Positions 8,891 to 17,900 of a DNA stretch of 64,000 nucleotides are shown piece after piece. Position numbers and translations under genes: made by a program. The stretch lies in assembly GCA_951812665.1 (NCBI GenBank), contig CATOST010000015.1:30474-94473 (forward strand), written 5' to 3'. Below the pieces are notes generated by a model. The model was not told the DNA's origin and searched no databases. It worked only from the letters and a program-made list of their open reading frames with translations. Origin of the DNA: an uncultured Acidobacteriota bacterium (GTDB taxonomy: Bacteria > Acidobacteriota > UBA6911 > RPQK01 > JAJDTT01). Numbering within the stretch: position 1 is the first letter of the stretch; each line of letters opens with the position of its first letter.

Positions 8891-10477
8891 GTGAGTGGAA
8901 ATGGCCGGAGGCGCGGGTACGGCAGAAGGCTGGGAAGCTTCGGCTTCTTTGCCTCCCTGGTGGCCGCGGCGTTGCTCTCGGCGCTGATCTGGCAGTTCAT
9001 CCCGGGGTCGGGCGATGAATCCCACTACCGGCCGGATCCGGGTACCGCCGGATGGGTCCGATCGGATGCGGCGGCGCCGGCTTCGTTTCCATTTCCCCGC
9101 TCTTACGGGACCTCCCCCCGAAGCCGCGACGCGGGGACGTTTCGACCCTCCCGTTCCTCCTCGTCCAGGCGGCGATCCCAGTCCGCGGGCCGCCGGACCA
9201 GCCCGTCGAGAAGGACTCCGGGCGGCAACCCCAGGGGAGCCACCGCCGCCAGCACCGGCCCGGGAGACGCGGCCGAACCGGGCCCAGGGGCCGAGCCGGT
9301 CACCCCCGAAGGCGCCCGCTCCACGGCCGACATGATGGACCGGGCGTCCGAGCTCCGGCAGTTCGAGCGCGACTATCAGGCGGCCTGGGGCCAGTTCGGC
9401 ACCGGCCTCTCCACCGGCAACCCCTACATGAACGCGCGCAATCCCTTCCGCCGGGCTTTTTTGGACCGCGCGGACCCCAATGACGTGACCGGTGACGACC
9501 CCTCCGACGGGGGTGGCGACACCGGAGACCCGTCCACCGGCACGACTCCGCCGGAGATGCCGAATCCGCCGCCCACGCCGCCGCCCGCTCCGCCCGGCGG
9601 GCCCGACCCCGTGCCCCCGGCTCCCCGTCCACCGCCGTTCCGTCCCGGAGGCAGCGTCATCACCCCGGACCCGGTCTTCGACTTCGTCGTGGTCGGCGAC
9701 TACGGTGCAGGAGGGAGTGCCGAGCGCGTCTATCGGGGTCGCCGAGACGCACGAAACCAGTTCGTCCTGGAAAACGACCGCACTTTCACCATCGGATCCA
9801 ATCCGGAAGGGTACCGCGTCTTCGATGAGGATGAGCGCGTCGTGGTGGTCGATCTGAACCAGGATGGCCACCTGGACCTGGTCCGGGCCATGAACGGCCC
9901 CTTGGGGGCCCAACTGGCGACCGAAATGGGGGACGGCGCCGGCCGGTTCGAGCTCCAAGCCCATGGTAGCCTTCTGCGCCGGCAGGTCCTGAGTCTCGCC
10001 GTTTACGATTTCGACGGCGACGGAGAGGCGGAACTGGTCCTGGTGACCGATGTGGGACCCAGCTTGACCATCTACACTCGAGAGGGGGAGCAACTGGTTC
10101 ACGACAAGGAACTGGCCATGTCCTTCCCGGTCGGATTCGTCATGTCCTCCGACGCCCGGCCCCGCGACCGGCGACTCTACATCATGAGCCGGGACATGGA
10201 CCAGGCCCGCATGTACTCTACCCGCTACTACGACGGACGCCCTCGACGCCTGTATTTTTCCATGGAACTCGTCCAGACTATGGAGTTGGAAGACTTTGAC
10301 GGAGAGGGCGACCGCGAAGTCATGGTTTTCGACGACTTCGGCAGCTTCACCGTCTTCAAGCAGACGGACGAAGGCGTCGTTCTCTTCACGGCGTTTCCAG
10401 CGAAGCTTTATCCTGACTTGATTGTCATAGGGGACTACTTTAGGCTTGGCACCAATCAGATGGTGATCTGGTGGTGA
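8891..10477 (+). CDS. Membrane-anchored FG-GAP/VCBS repeat protein
   Basis: 528 residues, GTG start. One N-terminal membrane segment (about 16-36) precedes a long low-complexity stretch rich in Ser, Arg, Pro and Gly (to about 255, including a PPPTPPPAPP-type region). The C-terminal half forms a beta-propeller-like region with calcium-type acidic loops: DLNQDGHLDL (about 320), DFDGDGEAEL (about 374) and DFDGEGDREV (about 469). Such repeats are typical of exported or surface-anchored proteins. It diverges from the sigma-factor operon across 265 bases. Role not recognised. Confidence 0.7.
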   Translation: MSGNGRRRGYGRRLGSFGFFASLVAAALLSALIWQFIPGSGDESHYRPDPGTAGWVRSDAAAPASFPFPRSYGTSPRSRDAGTFRPSRSSSSRRRSQSAGRRTSPSRRTPGGNPRGATAASTGPGDAAEPGPGAEPVTPEGARSTADMMDRASELRQFERDYQAAWGQFGTGLSTGNPYMNARNPFRRAFLDRADPNDVTGDDPSDGGGDTGDPSTGTTPPEMPNPPPTPPPAPPGGPDPVPPAPRPPPFRPGGSVITPDPVFDFVVVGDYGAGGSAERVYRGRRDARNQFVLENDRTFTIGSNPEGYRVFDEDERVVVVDLNQDGHLDLVRAMNGPLGAQLATEMGDGAGRFELQAHGSLLRRQVLSLAVYDFDGDGEAELVLVTDVGPSLTIYTREGEQLVHDKELAMSFPVGFVMSSDARPRDRRLYIMSRDMDQARMYSTRYYDGRPRRLYFSMELVQTMELEDFDGEGDREVMVFDDFGSFTVFKQTDEGVVLFTAFPAKLYPDLIVIGDYFRLGTNQMVIWW

Positions 10478-10639
10478 GGGGCCGGGCAAGATGCGACTTT
10501 TGCTTGGTCCCGGCATCTTTGGAGAGTCGGTTCCGCAGGGGACAGTTTTTATCTTTGCGTTTGGTCGGTCGCATTTATATTGCGGCCTGGGTTATGGTTC
10601 CTAAGTTTCCACAATCATTTTCGTAGAGGAGTAAAGGGA

Positions 10640-11269
10640 ATGAACAAGTCAAGAGCGATGCTTTTTTCCGCAGTCCTGCTGACCGTCGCCATGGCCGGAA
10701 CGGTGATGGCCGGCAGCTCAGTGTCCTTCATGGCGGGGATGCAGACCAGCGAGCAGTCTGCCGTCTTCGCCAGCTTCCTGGCCTACGTCCCGAACGAGGA
10801 TCCGTCCATGATGATTGACAGTGCCCTCTCGGTGAGCAACATCACCATGGCTCCCGACGGCATTGATGCCGATCAAGACCCCTACGAGGGCGACGGTACA
10901 ATGGGTACCGTCGAGATCTACCTCTACGGTGCTGACGGCATGGCCATGTATTCGACTGACATGATGATGGCAGGCTCCGGCACGGGAATGGGTGGGATGC
11001 TGATGTCGGGCGGAACCTACACGGTTTTCCTGAGCCAGATTCTGATGGCCGCAGGCCATGAGGGCCCATTCCTCGGCTATGCCTGGATCGTGGGCAACTT
11101 CGACGCCATTGCCGGGACCCGTAAAGTCATCGATGGAAGCGGTATGTTCAGCTCGGACGGCGACCTGTCGCCGGGTGTGGGTCATATGGGCGGTGGCCTC
11201 AGGGTCATGATGATGGACATGGACGACGACATGGACATGGGCATGGATGACGACATGGACATGGAATAG
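10640..11269 (+). CDS. Exported protein with Met/Asp-rich C-terminus
   Basis: 209 residues. The start at 10640 is chosen because GAGGAG lies 8-10 bases upstream and a clean signal peptide (1-24, ending VMAGS) begins there. The middle is beta-rich (GTVEIYLYGADG, SGGTYTVFLSQIL, GYAWIVGNF), loosely like the last domains of the protein ending at 34946. The last 20 residues are almost only Met and Asp (MDMDDDMDMGMDDDMDME). Such a tail could bind metal ions, but nothing proves this. It stands alone: a terminator-like hairpin at 11502 separates it from the next gene. Confidence 0.6.
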   Translation: MNKSRAMLFSAVLLTVAMAGTVMAGSSVSFMAGMQTSEQSAVFASFLAYVPNEDPSMMIDSALSVSNITMAPDGIDADQDPYEGDGTMGTVEIYLYGADGMAMYSTDMMMAGSGTGMGGMLMSGGTYTVFLSQILMAAGHEGPFLGYAWIVGNFDAIAGTRKVIDGSGMFSSDGDLSPGVGHMGGGLRVMMMDMDDDMDMGMDDDMDME

Positions 11270-11501
11270 GCTTCAGAGCTTGAGCGCCGTCCCCATTCGA
11301 TGTAGTGGCGGCGCGTTTCCTCCGCCGGCGATTCAATCCGGGGAGGCTCCGGTTCCTGAGTCTGTCCGTTTCCCACGGGCGTCTCGACGGACAGGAGATA
11401 AGAAAGCCGAAGGTAGGGGGTTGTCCCGGACATCGACGGGGCGGCCCCCTTCATCATTCTTCCTTCAGACCGGTCATTCGATACGGTTGTTTCTCACTTG
11501 G

Positions 11502-11526
11502 GCTGCTCTCCGGAGCGGCCTTTTTG
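11502..11526 (+). terminator. Rho-independent terminator
   Basis: GGCTGCTC and GGAGCGGCC pair around a short TCC loop and are followed by five T. It lies about 230 bases after the Met/Asp-rich protein gene and 30 bases before the next start. The rest of 11270-11555 shows nothing else recognisable. Confidence 0.65.
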
Positions 11527-11555
11527 GGTTCGGGCCCCCTAACGAGATCTAAGGC

Positions 11556-12428
11556 ATGAACTGGATTCCCCTTGCGCTGATCCTCTTCTCGGGTCCGGCC
11601 GTAACCCCCGAATTGGAGCCGGCGGTTCGCAGCTACTGGGACCTCCTCCTGCAGGGAGACAAGGCGGGAGCCCTCCTTTACGTGGACGAACTTGGCCGGA
11701 ACCCATTCCTCAACCGCCGGATTGCACCTTTTCGTTCCTGGACGCTGGAGCGAATCGAAATGCGCTCCCCGGACGAAGCGATGGTGACCGTGGAGCTGGA
11801 CCAGATGATCACGGCGGGCACCTACTATCCCAGGCCTTTCAGCGAGATCTGGGCCCGGCGGGAAAACGGCTGGCGTCTCCGAGTCCGGGCTCCCCATCCG
11901 GATCAGTACAAAGCAATTTTATCCGGCGCCTCGTCGGCCAAACCGCATAAACCGAAACCCACCGTCCTGGACCTCATCCCCAAGCAGGTCAAGATCCACT
12001 TCCTGGACCGAAACCAGCGAGGTGCGGTCCGGATCCGCAACGGTCTGTCCGAGACCGTCCACCTGACCCGTTGTGATTACGACAAGACACGTTTCGAGCT
12101 GCTGGAGACCGGCGAGACCATCCTTTCGGGCCAGGAACTCCGGTTGGTTTTCCGCTACATCGGCAACGAAACGGAGAAACCCTTGAAGAGCGAGGTTCGC
12201 CTCATCCTGAAGCAGGGTGACGGAGACGAGGCCAAGGAGAAACTCTTCACCCTCCCCATCCTCTACAACTACGTGAGTCCCGGCGCCAAGGCACTGCTGG
12301 GTCTCAACCAGAAAAAACTCGATCAACTCAAGCGCGGCGAAACCGTAAAGCCCGTGCTTCCCAGCCCGGTTTCACCGCCTCCCCTCCCCGGCCTTCCCCC
12401 CGGCGTGGAGGAAAAAGACGACAGGTAG
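11556..12428 (+). CDS. Exported protein of unknown function with DUF1573/ASPM-like domain
   Basis: 290 residues. A short signal peptide (1-16) is followed by an alpha/beta region to about 125 that resembles a small stress or lumazine-binding-like fold (ERIEMRSPDEAMVTVEL). A beta-sandwich then runs from about 130 to 245: VKIHFLDRNQRGAVRIRN, then TRFELLETGETILSGQEL, reminiscent of DUF1573/ASPM-type immunoglobulin-like domains. The C-terminus is Pro-rich. No operon partner is visible. Family assignment is tentative. Confidence 0.5.
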   Translation: MNWIPLALILFSGPAVTPELEPAVRSYWDLLLQGDKAGALLYVDELGRNPFLNRRIAPFRSWTLERIEMRSPDEAMVTVELDQMITAGTYYPRPFSEIWARRENGWRLRVRAPHPDQYKAILSGASSAKPHKPKPTVLDLIPKQVKIHFLDRNQRGAVRIRNGLSETVHLTRCDYDKTRFELLETGETILSGQELRLVFRYIGNETEKPLKSEVRLILKQGDGDEAKEKLFTLPILYNYVSPGAKALLGLNQKKLDQLKRGETVKPVLPSPVSPPPLPGLPPGVEEKDDR

Positions 12429-12495
12429 AGCCAACCCTCGTGGGTGTTCTCCTTCTCCCACTATTGATTTCTGATTTCCCTGCAGACCTGCAGAG

Positions 12496-12741
12496 TCAAG
12501 CTGCACCGCGGCCTTGCCCCACGAAGTACTCTCGGAGCACGTCGAGAGTGCCTTCGAGCCGGGCCATGCGTTCGCCCAGCGAAACCTCGATCTGGGCCAT
12601 GCGCCCGCCCAGCGAAACTTCGAGCCGGGCCATGCGCTCCCGGATTTCGGCCCGTTCCCGTGCGGCGGCTCGGGACTGGGTGAGGATGAGGCCGCCGAGT
12701 GTGATGGTGGCGGCGATGATGGCCATGAGTTCAAGGGTCAT
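12496..12741 (-). CDS. Small membrane-anchored hendecad coiled-coil protein (subfamily A)
   Basis: 81 residues. One membrane segment (about 4-20, IIAATITLGGLIL) is followed by a charged coiled coil of 11-residue units: RERMARLEVSL, GGRMAQIEVSL, GERMARLEGTL. It ends with DVLREYFVGQG. The ATG at 12741 is preferred over an in-frame ATG at 12816 because the paralogues at 56106 and 56657 begin the same way (MT-EL). Six relatives exist in the window. The protein has no recognised family. A structural or regulatory membrane protein is the most one can say. Confidence 0.7.
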   Translation of the reverse strand: MTLELMAIIAATITLGGLILTQSRAAARERAEIRERMARLEVSLGGRMAQIEVSLGERMARLEGTLDVLREYFVGQGRGAA

Positions 12742-12897
12742 TGAATTGCTCTTTTCATTCACTCTCCCCAATTTCCGATTTTCTGCCATCAAACAGGTCG
12801 AGTCAACATGAGGCATGGCTTTCCAGCCCCGACTCCCGCGTTCCCCAAATCAACCTCCCCACGAAGGGACAGCCCGCCGGCTATACTCACCACTCGA

Positions 12898-13752
12898 ATG
12901 TCCCGGCGACTCTGCATCTCATTCCTCTCCCTCCTCCTGGCGACCCTGACCGCCAGCGGACAATCGCACGCCAAGGAGGACTGGATCCAACTGTTCAACG
13001 GCAAGAACCTCGACGGCTGGATTCCCAAGATTCGCGGCCACGAGACGGGAGAGAACTTCGGGAATACCTTCCGCGTCAAAAATGGAGTCATGCAAGTCGG
13101 CTACGAGGCGTATGAGGGCCCGTTCAACTCGCGGTTCGGCCACATCTTCTACGAGCGTCCCTTCTCGCACTACAGGCTCGTGGTGGAATATCGATTCGTC
13201 GGAGACCAGGTCCAGGGCGGCCCGAGCTGGGCCTTCCGCAACAGCGGCATCATGCTGCACTCGCAGCCACCGGAAAGCATGCGCCGCGATCAGACCTTTC
13301 CCGTCTGCATCGAAGTCCAACTGCTCGGCGGCGACGGCGAACGGGAGCGCACCACCATGAACCTGTGCACGCCCGGGACCCATGTGGTGTTCAACGGAAA
13401 GCTCGTGAGGGACCACTGCACGGACTCCAAGTCGAAGACCTATCATGGGGACCAGTGGGTCCGGGCGGAGGTGATGGTGCTGGGCAGTTCGGTGGTCCGG
13501 CACATCGCCGAAGGAGAGGTGGTGCTGGAATACGAAATGCCGCAGGTCGGCGGCGGCGCCGTGGAGGGGCATGATCCGGCGTTCAAGCGGGACGGAGAGC
13601 TGCTTGAGAGCGGCTACATCTCGCTCCAGAGCGAGAGCCACCCCGTGGAGTTCCGCAAGGTCGAGCTCCTGAACCTGGCCGGGTGCATGGATCCCGAAGC
13701 GTCGAACTACAAGAGCTACTACGTCAAGTCGGAGGCGGAAACCTGTCGCTGA
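12898..13752 (+). CDS. DUF1080 (3-keto-disaccharide hydrolase) domain protein
   Basis: 284 residues from the ATG at 12898, chosen because it begins a clean signal peptide (1-22, ending ASGQS). The DUF1080 concanavalin-like fold is clear: WIQLFNGKNLDGWIPK at the N-terminus, FRVKNGVMQVGY, NSGIMLHSQPPESM, FPVCIEVQLLGG, YHGDQWVRAEVMV, then SGYISLQSESHPVEFRKVEL. The family includes 3-keto-disaccharide hydrolases and carbohydrate-binding proteins, and is abundant in Acidobacteria and Planctomycetes. A C-terminal CMDPEASNYK segment is an extra Cys-containing tail. Probably periplasmic or surface, acting on sugars; the substrate is not evident. Confidence 0.8.
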   Translation: MSRRLCISFLSLLLATLTASGQSHAKEDWIQLFNGKNLDGWIPKIRGHETGENFGNTFRVKNGVMQVGYEAYEGPFNSRFGHIFYERPFSHYRLVVEYRFVGDQVQGGPSWAFRNSGIMLHSQPPESMRRDQTFPVCIEVQLLGGDGERERTTMNLCTPGTHVVFNGKLVRDHCTDSKSKTYHGDQWVRAEVMVLGSSVVRHIAEGEVVLEYEMPQVGGGAVEGHDPAFKRDGELLESGYISLQSESHPVEFRKVELLNLAGCMDPEASNYKSYYVKSEAETCR

Positions 13753-13754
13753 GG

Positions 13755-13872
13755 AGGGACGATTCTCTTGTCGCCCATTCTTTATTTCGGCCGGTTGAAA
13801 GACTCTACGCGGAGGGGGGACTCCGTCCCCCCTAGACCCCCCTAATCGGCGGCAAGAAAGCCGCCGCTCCCC
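13755..13872. repeat. Composite (BIME-like) repeat, copy 1
   Basis: A + oriented hairpin with loop TTCTCTT, then a conserved spacer (CGGTTGAAAGACTCTACGCG), a hairpin GGGGACT/AGTCCCC-like stem, the run AGACCCCCCTAATCGG and a minus oriented hairpin. The same order recurs at 40856-40984 and in part at 49866-49972. Its right end overlaps the 3' end of the glycosyltransferase gene at 13842. Confidence 0.75.
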
Positions 13873-14774
13873 CCATCCTGTTTCCCCGCCTTCAACCCCT
13901 GGTGAAAACCCAGCGCCCAGGTCGACAGGCCCCAAACCAGCCAGGGCAGCCAGACCAGGGACCTCAACCCCTCCTTCGCATCACTGCGAAATACCCTCCC
14001 AATGATCCGGGGGAGCCGCCACAGCGGCAACGCCAGACTGAGAGCCGGGAGATGACGCAACCACGACCCGGGGACCTCCTCCAGAGTTCGGAACCGGCCG
14101 CTCCAGTAGCCCAGGCGGCGCAGATGGCCCCGAGCCTTTTCCCAGGTCACATCGTTCGAGTGACAGACTCCGGCAGACGCCTCTATATATAGTAGTGTTC
14201 CCGCTTGCCCACCGATCCTCCGGCAGAGCATCAGATCCTCGGCCATCTCCAGGCTCTCGTCGAACCCCCTGCACTCCAGAAACTCCTCCTTCCGGACCAG
14301 GAGATTGCAACTGCAAAGAGCGTCCCGATCTCCGGACGCCAGCCCGGGCAGGAACGAGGAGAACTCGATCCAGTGGAGAACCCGCGCCGCCGCGCCGGTG
14401 CCCGCCGGCAGCCCAACCGCCCCCGACACCATGACTATCCGGGGCGAAGAAGCCAAACGGCGGTACAGTGTCTCCAGCCACCGCCGCTCCGGCACCGCAT
14501 CCGCGTCGACAAACGCCAGGCAGGTTCCCCTTGCCACGGCCGCCCCCCGGTTCCGCGCCGCCCCGGGAAACAACCGCCCCTCATGAGACAGCACCCGGAC
14601 CTCAGGAAACCGCTCCCCGACCAACTTCGCCGCCTCGTTCCCCCCCGACTCCACCACCAGGACCTCGAAATCCAGAGCAGTCTCCTGAGCCTCCAGTGCC
14701 TCCAACACCCGAGGCAGAACCGCGGCGTGCCGGTAACATGGGACGATCACACTGACGGCAGGGGGCGTCACCAT
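13842..14774 (-). CDS. Family 2 glycosyltransferase
   Basis: 310 residues. GT-A fold: VSVIVPCYRHA at the N-terminus, AARNRGAAVARG (about 70-81), the DxD-type metal site in FVDADAVPERRW (about 87-98) and a later FDESLEMAEDLMLCRRI acceptor-side motif. Two hydrophobic segments near the C-terminus (about 240-290) suggest membrane attachment. The last residues GGSGGFLAAD and the stop are encoded by a minus-strand copy of the dispersed hairpin repeat, so the native C-terminus has probably been replaced or extended. It stands alone between the DUF1080 gene and the LRR gene. Sugar specificity is unknown. Confidence 0.85.
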   Translation of the reverse strand: MVTPPAVSVIVPCYRHAAVLPRVLEALEAQETALDFEVLVVESGGNEAAKLVGERFPEVRVLSHEGRLFPGAARNRGAAVARGTCLAFVDADAVPERRWLETLYRRLASSPRIVMVSGAVGLPAGTGAAARVLHWIEFSSFLPGLASGDRDALCSCNLLVRKEEFLECRGFDESLEMAEDLMLCRRIGGQAGTLLYIEASAGVCHSNDVTWEKARGHLRRLGYWSGRFRTLEEVPGSWLRHLPALSLALPLWRLPRIIGRVFRSDAKEGLRSLVWLPWLVWGLSTWALGFHQGLKAGKQDGGSGGFLAAD

Positions 14775-14795
14775 AGCGAAATCCTAGCAGGAGCG

Positions 14796-14845
14796 GGAGC
14801 GGCGACATCCCTGTCGCCGGGAGCGGCGTCTTTTAGGCGCCTCTT
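14796..14845 (+). repeat. Two tandem REP-like hairpins
   Basis: Two abutting hairpins, one with GCGAC/GTCGC stem and loop ATCCCT, one with GGCGTC/GGCGCC stem and loop TTTTA. A degenerate third copy lies at about 14885-14910. Confidence 0.7.
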
Positions 14846-14909
14846 CACTTTCCGGCCACCGAATCGCATTAAAAAAAAGGAAGAGCGGGCGGCAAGAAAA
14901 CCGCTCCTC

Positions 14910-17900
14910 CTATCGACTCCAGTCTTCCGCCTCCGGAATCCCCCGGCTCGTCAACACCTCCAACCCAGGCTCCAACGTCAACGCAGACACCGCATCGTCC
15001 CCGCTCCCGTCCCCGTCCGCCCGACCCCGCAAAATCCCCCGAATCTCCCCCGTCCCCGAATCCCGCAAAATAGTCACCGCCCGATCGGTCTCCTCATCCA
15101 ACCTGACCGACCCCCCCGGGCCGCTCAGCGTAATACTGGCCAGCTCCTCGTCCCACCTGCCCCGCACGGGAAGCGCAAAGACAAACGACGACCTCCCGTC
15201 CCCGTCCGCCACCGTCGGCATCGCGAAACTCAACGAAAACAACTCCTCCCCACCCGCATCCCGCCCAATGATCTCGAACTCCCCATCAGACCGCGGCATC
15301 GCCGCCGCCGCCTCCACGACAAACGCCGGCTCCAGAAACGGAGTTCCATCGACCCCGACTCCGCCCCAAAGCAGCAGACTCTTCGCCGGGACCGCAACCA
15401 GCGCAGACCCCTCACCGCTACCGGCAGTGTGCAACCGGTAACGGAGCGCGTTGGTGAAGTGATATTCGCCGATCCATCGGGACGTGAGGCGGCAATAGGA
15501 CATCAGATCGGGCCAAACCGGCGGCAACAGTCGTCCCGGCTTGCTGAAATCATATCCCCAACCGTCGATTCGACCGTCGTTCCCGGGAAATGACGGATCC
15601 AGGAATGAAGGATCGCCGCACGGGGCATGGTACAGGTTCAAATTGTGGCCCAGCTCGTGCGCCATGGTTTTCGGTCTGACCCTCGAGAAAGTGGCCCAGC
15701 CGGCGAGCCTGGCCAGTCCCGCGGCGCCACCGGAAACCTGCCCTTCCATCATGCCCATGTAGTGGCCGTTGGCGCCTTCCATGGCACGGATCATTTCGGT
15801 CTGACCGAGCAGCGCGTAGGCATTGTTGGTCGAGCTCCACACAGGCGCATGCGCCTTGACCTCGAGCTCGTTGATCGGCAGTTGATTGCGTGTGTCGCTG
15901 AGCAGGGAGTGGCCCCCGGGATCCCGGGCCATGCTCCCGACCGTTTCCACGATCGACGAATCCGGACTCGGAGTCCAAAGAAAGGGAATCATGGTCAGCT
16001 CGAAGACGGGCACCGTCCGGACGTCGACCGCCAATCGCCCACTCTCCGGAATTCGCTTCATCACGCCCGAGTTCGGACCCAACGTTCCCTCCGGGTCGAC
16101 GTCGATCACCATCTCCAGCCCCGGTTGAACCACCCGGCCGGGAATCTGCGCGTTTGCCGAGGCGTTCAGATCGACCTCCCGGATCTCCTGCGGTATCGGG
16201 ACCGTCTTCCCTGGTATGTCCACCACGTGCGTCCTCGCACCATTCCGATAGAAGGTGGCCCGCACCGGCGGAAAATCTGCCCCGCTCTCCCGACTGGACT
16301 CCAAGAACACTCGAAGCAGGGCTTCGTCGCCCGCCACCAGCGGGACCGGGTGGTCTCGCGACTGCACGGCCTGACTCAGGTAGGCCGCCGGAGGCGCTTC
16401 GGCGCCGCAGCTACCGACCCGCCGTTTCGGGACACCCGACAGCCAGTCCGAAAACGCGGCGTCCGAAGGCGCGCAAAGACTCGTGTCCGCGGCCAGAAGC
16501 TCCTCCAAGCGCCCGAGATCCGTCAGGCGGGCCGGCAATTCCCCGGACATCCGTCCGTTCCTCGCCAACACCACGCTGGTCAAATTCTCCAACCCCCCGA
16601 ATTCCGGCGGGAGCGTGCCCGCCAGCTCATTGTCTTGGAGACGCAGGTCCTTCAGGTTGGTCAGTCCGCCCAATTCCGGTGGAAGGGAGCCTGTCAGGGA
16701 ATTGTTCTCAAGCCACAAGCTCTCCAAGTTGGCGAGTCTTCCCAATTCGGCCGGAATCGAGCCGTCCAGGTCATTGTTGCCGAGATTCACCCGCGTCAGG
16801 TCGGCGAGCGACCCAAATTCCGCCGGGATCGGTCCTGTCAACTCGTTATCTTGAAGCCACAAGAGCCTCAGTTTCTTGAGTGCGCCGAATTCCGGAGGGA
16901 TCGAACCCTCCAGGACATTGCCTTGAAGCCATAGGGTCCTCAAGTTGGCGAGCGCGCCCAATTCCGCGGGGATCGAGCCGTTCAGGTCATTGTTGCCGAG
17001 ATCCAGGCTCTCCAGGTGGGCAAGGGCGCCCAGTTCCGCCGGGATCGCGCCCGTCAACCCGTTGCCTCCGAGACTCAGGCCCACAAGGTTGGCGAGCGCA
17101 CCCAGTTCCGATGGAATCGATCCGGTCAACCGATTGCCTCCCAACTCCAGGAGCCCCAGGTTGGGCATCGTGCCGAGTTCCGCCGGAATCCCGCCCGTCA
17201 GCTCATTGCCGCGCAGCGACACCAACTCCAAGTTGGCGAGCCCGCCCAGTTCCACCGGAACCGGTCCCGTCAGCTCATTGGCGCTGAGATCCAGAAAAAC
17301 CCTGTTCGTGAGCGAGACGAGTTCGGGGGGCATCGGCCCCGTCAGATTGTTGTATTCGAGACGCAGCCGGATCACGCGCCCGTCGCCATCGACTTCGACC
17401 CCGTGCCAGTCCTCAAGGGGACGGTCCGTCAGCCAGTTCTCGCTGCCGCGCCATTGCGCGCCCCCCGTCGCATCGTACAGCGCCACGAGGAGGTCCCGGT
17501 CCGACGGAAGCGGACAATCCACCGCGGTCCCTTCCTGAGCCGGAATCGCGCCGATCCGCGCCCGGAACGATTCCCCGGCCGGGACACACAACCCGGTGTC
17601 CCCGAAGTGGAACTCTTGAACCCCCGGGAGGAAAGACAGGGACAGCGGCAGGCGTCCCGAGAGGGCGTTGCCGCCGATCCTCAGCTCGGTCATCTGCGAG
17701 AGTCGGCCCAAGTTGCCGGCAATCCGTCCCTCCAGTCCGTTCTCGCTCAGATCGAGCCCCGTGACCCGGCCCTGGGAATCCACGCTGACCCCGTACCATT
17801 CCTCCAACTGGCCTTCGCCACCCCATCCGTCCGAGTTCGTCCAACCCGAGCCACCGGCGATTTCGAAGAACGCCTCCAGGACGGCCCTGTCGGAATCGTT

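Noticed and set aside
10500..10640. Relation between this leader and the repeat at 23454
   Set aside because: Only short shared words (GGGGACAG, GCATCTTT) in a different order; not enough to call a common element.
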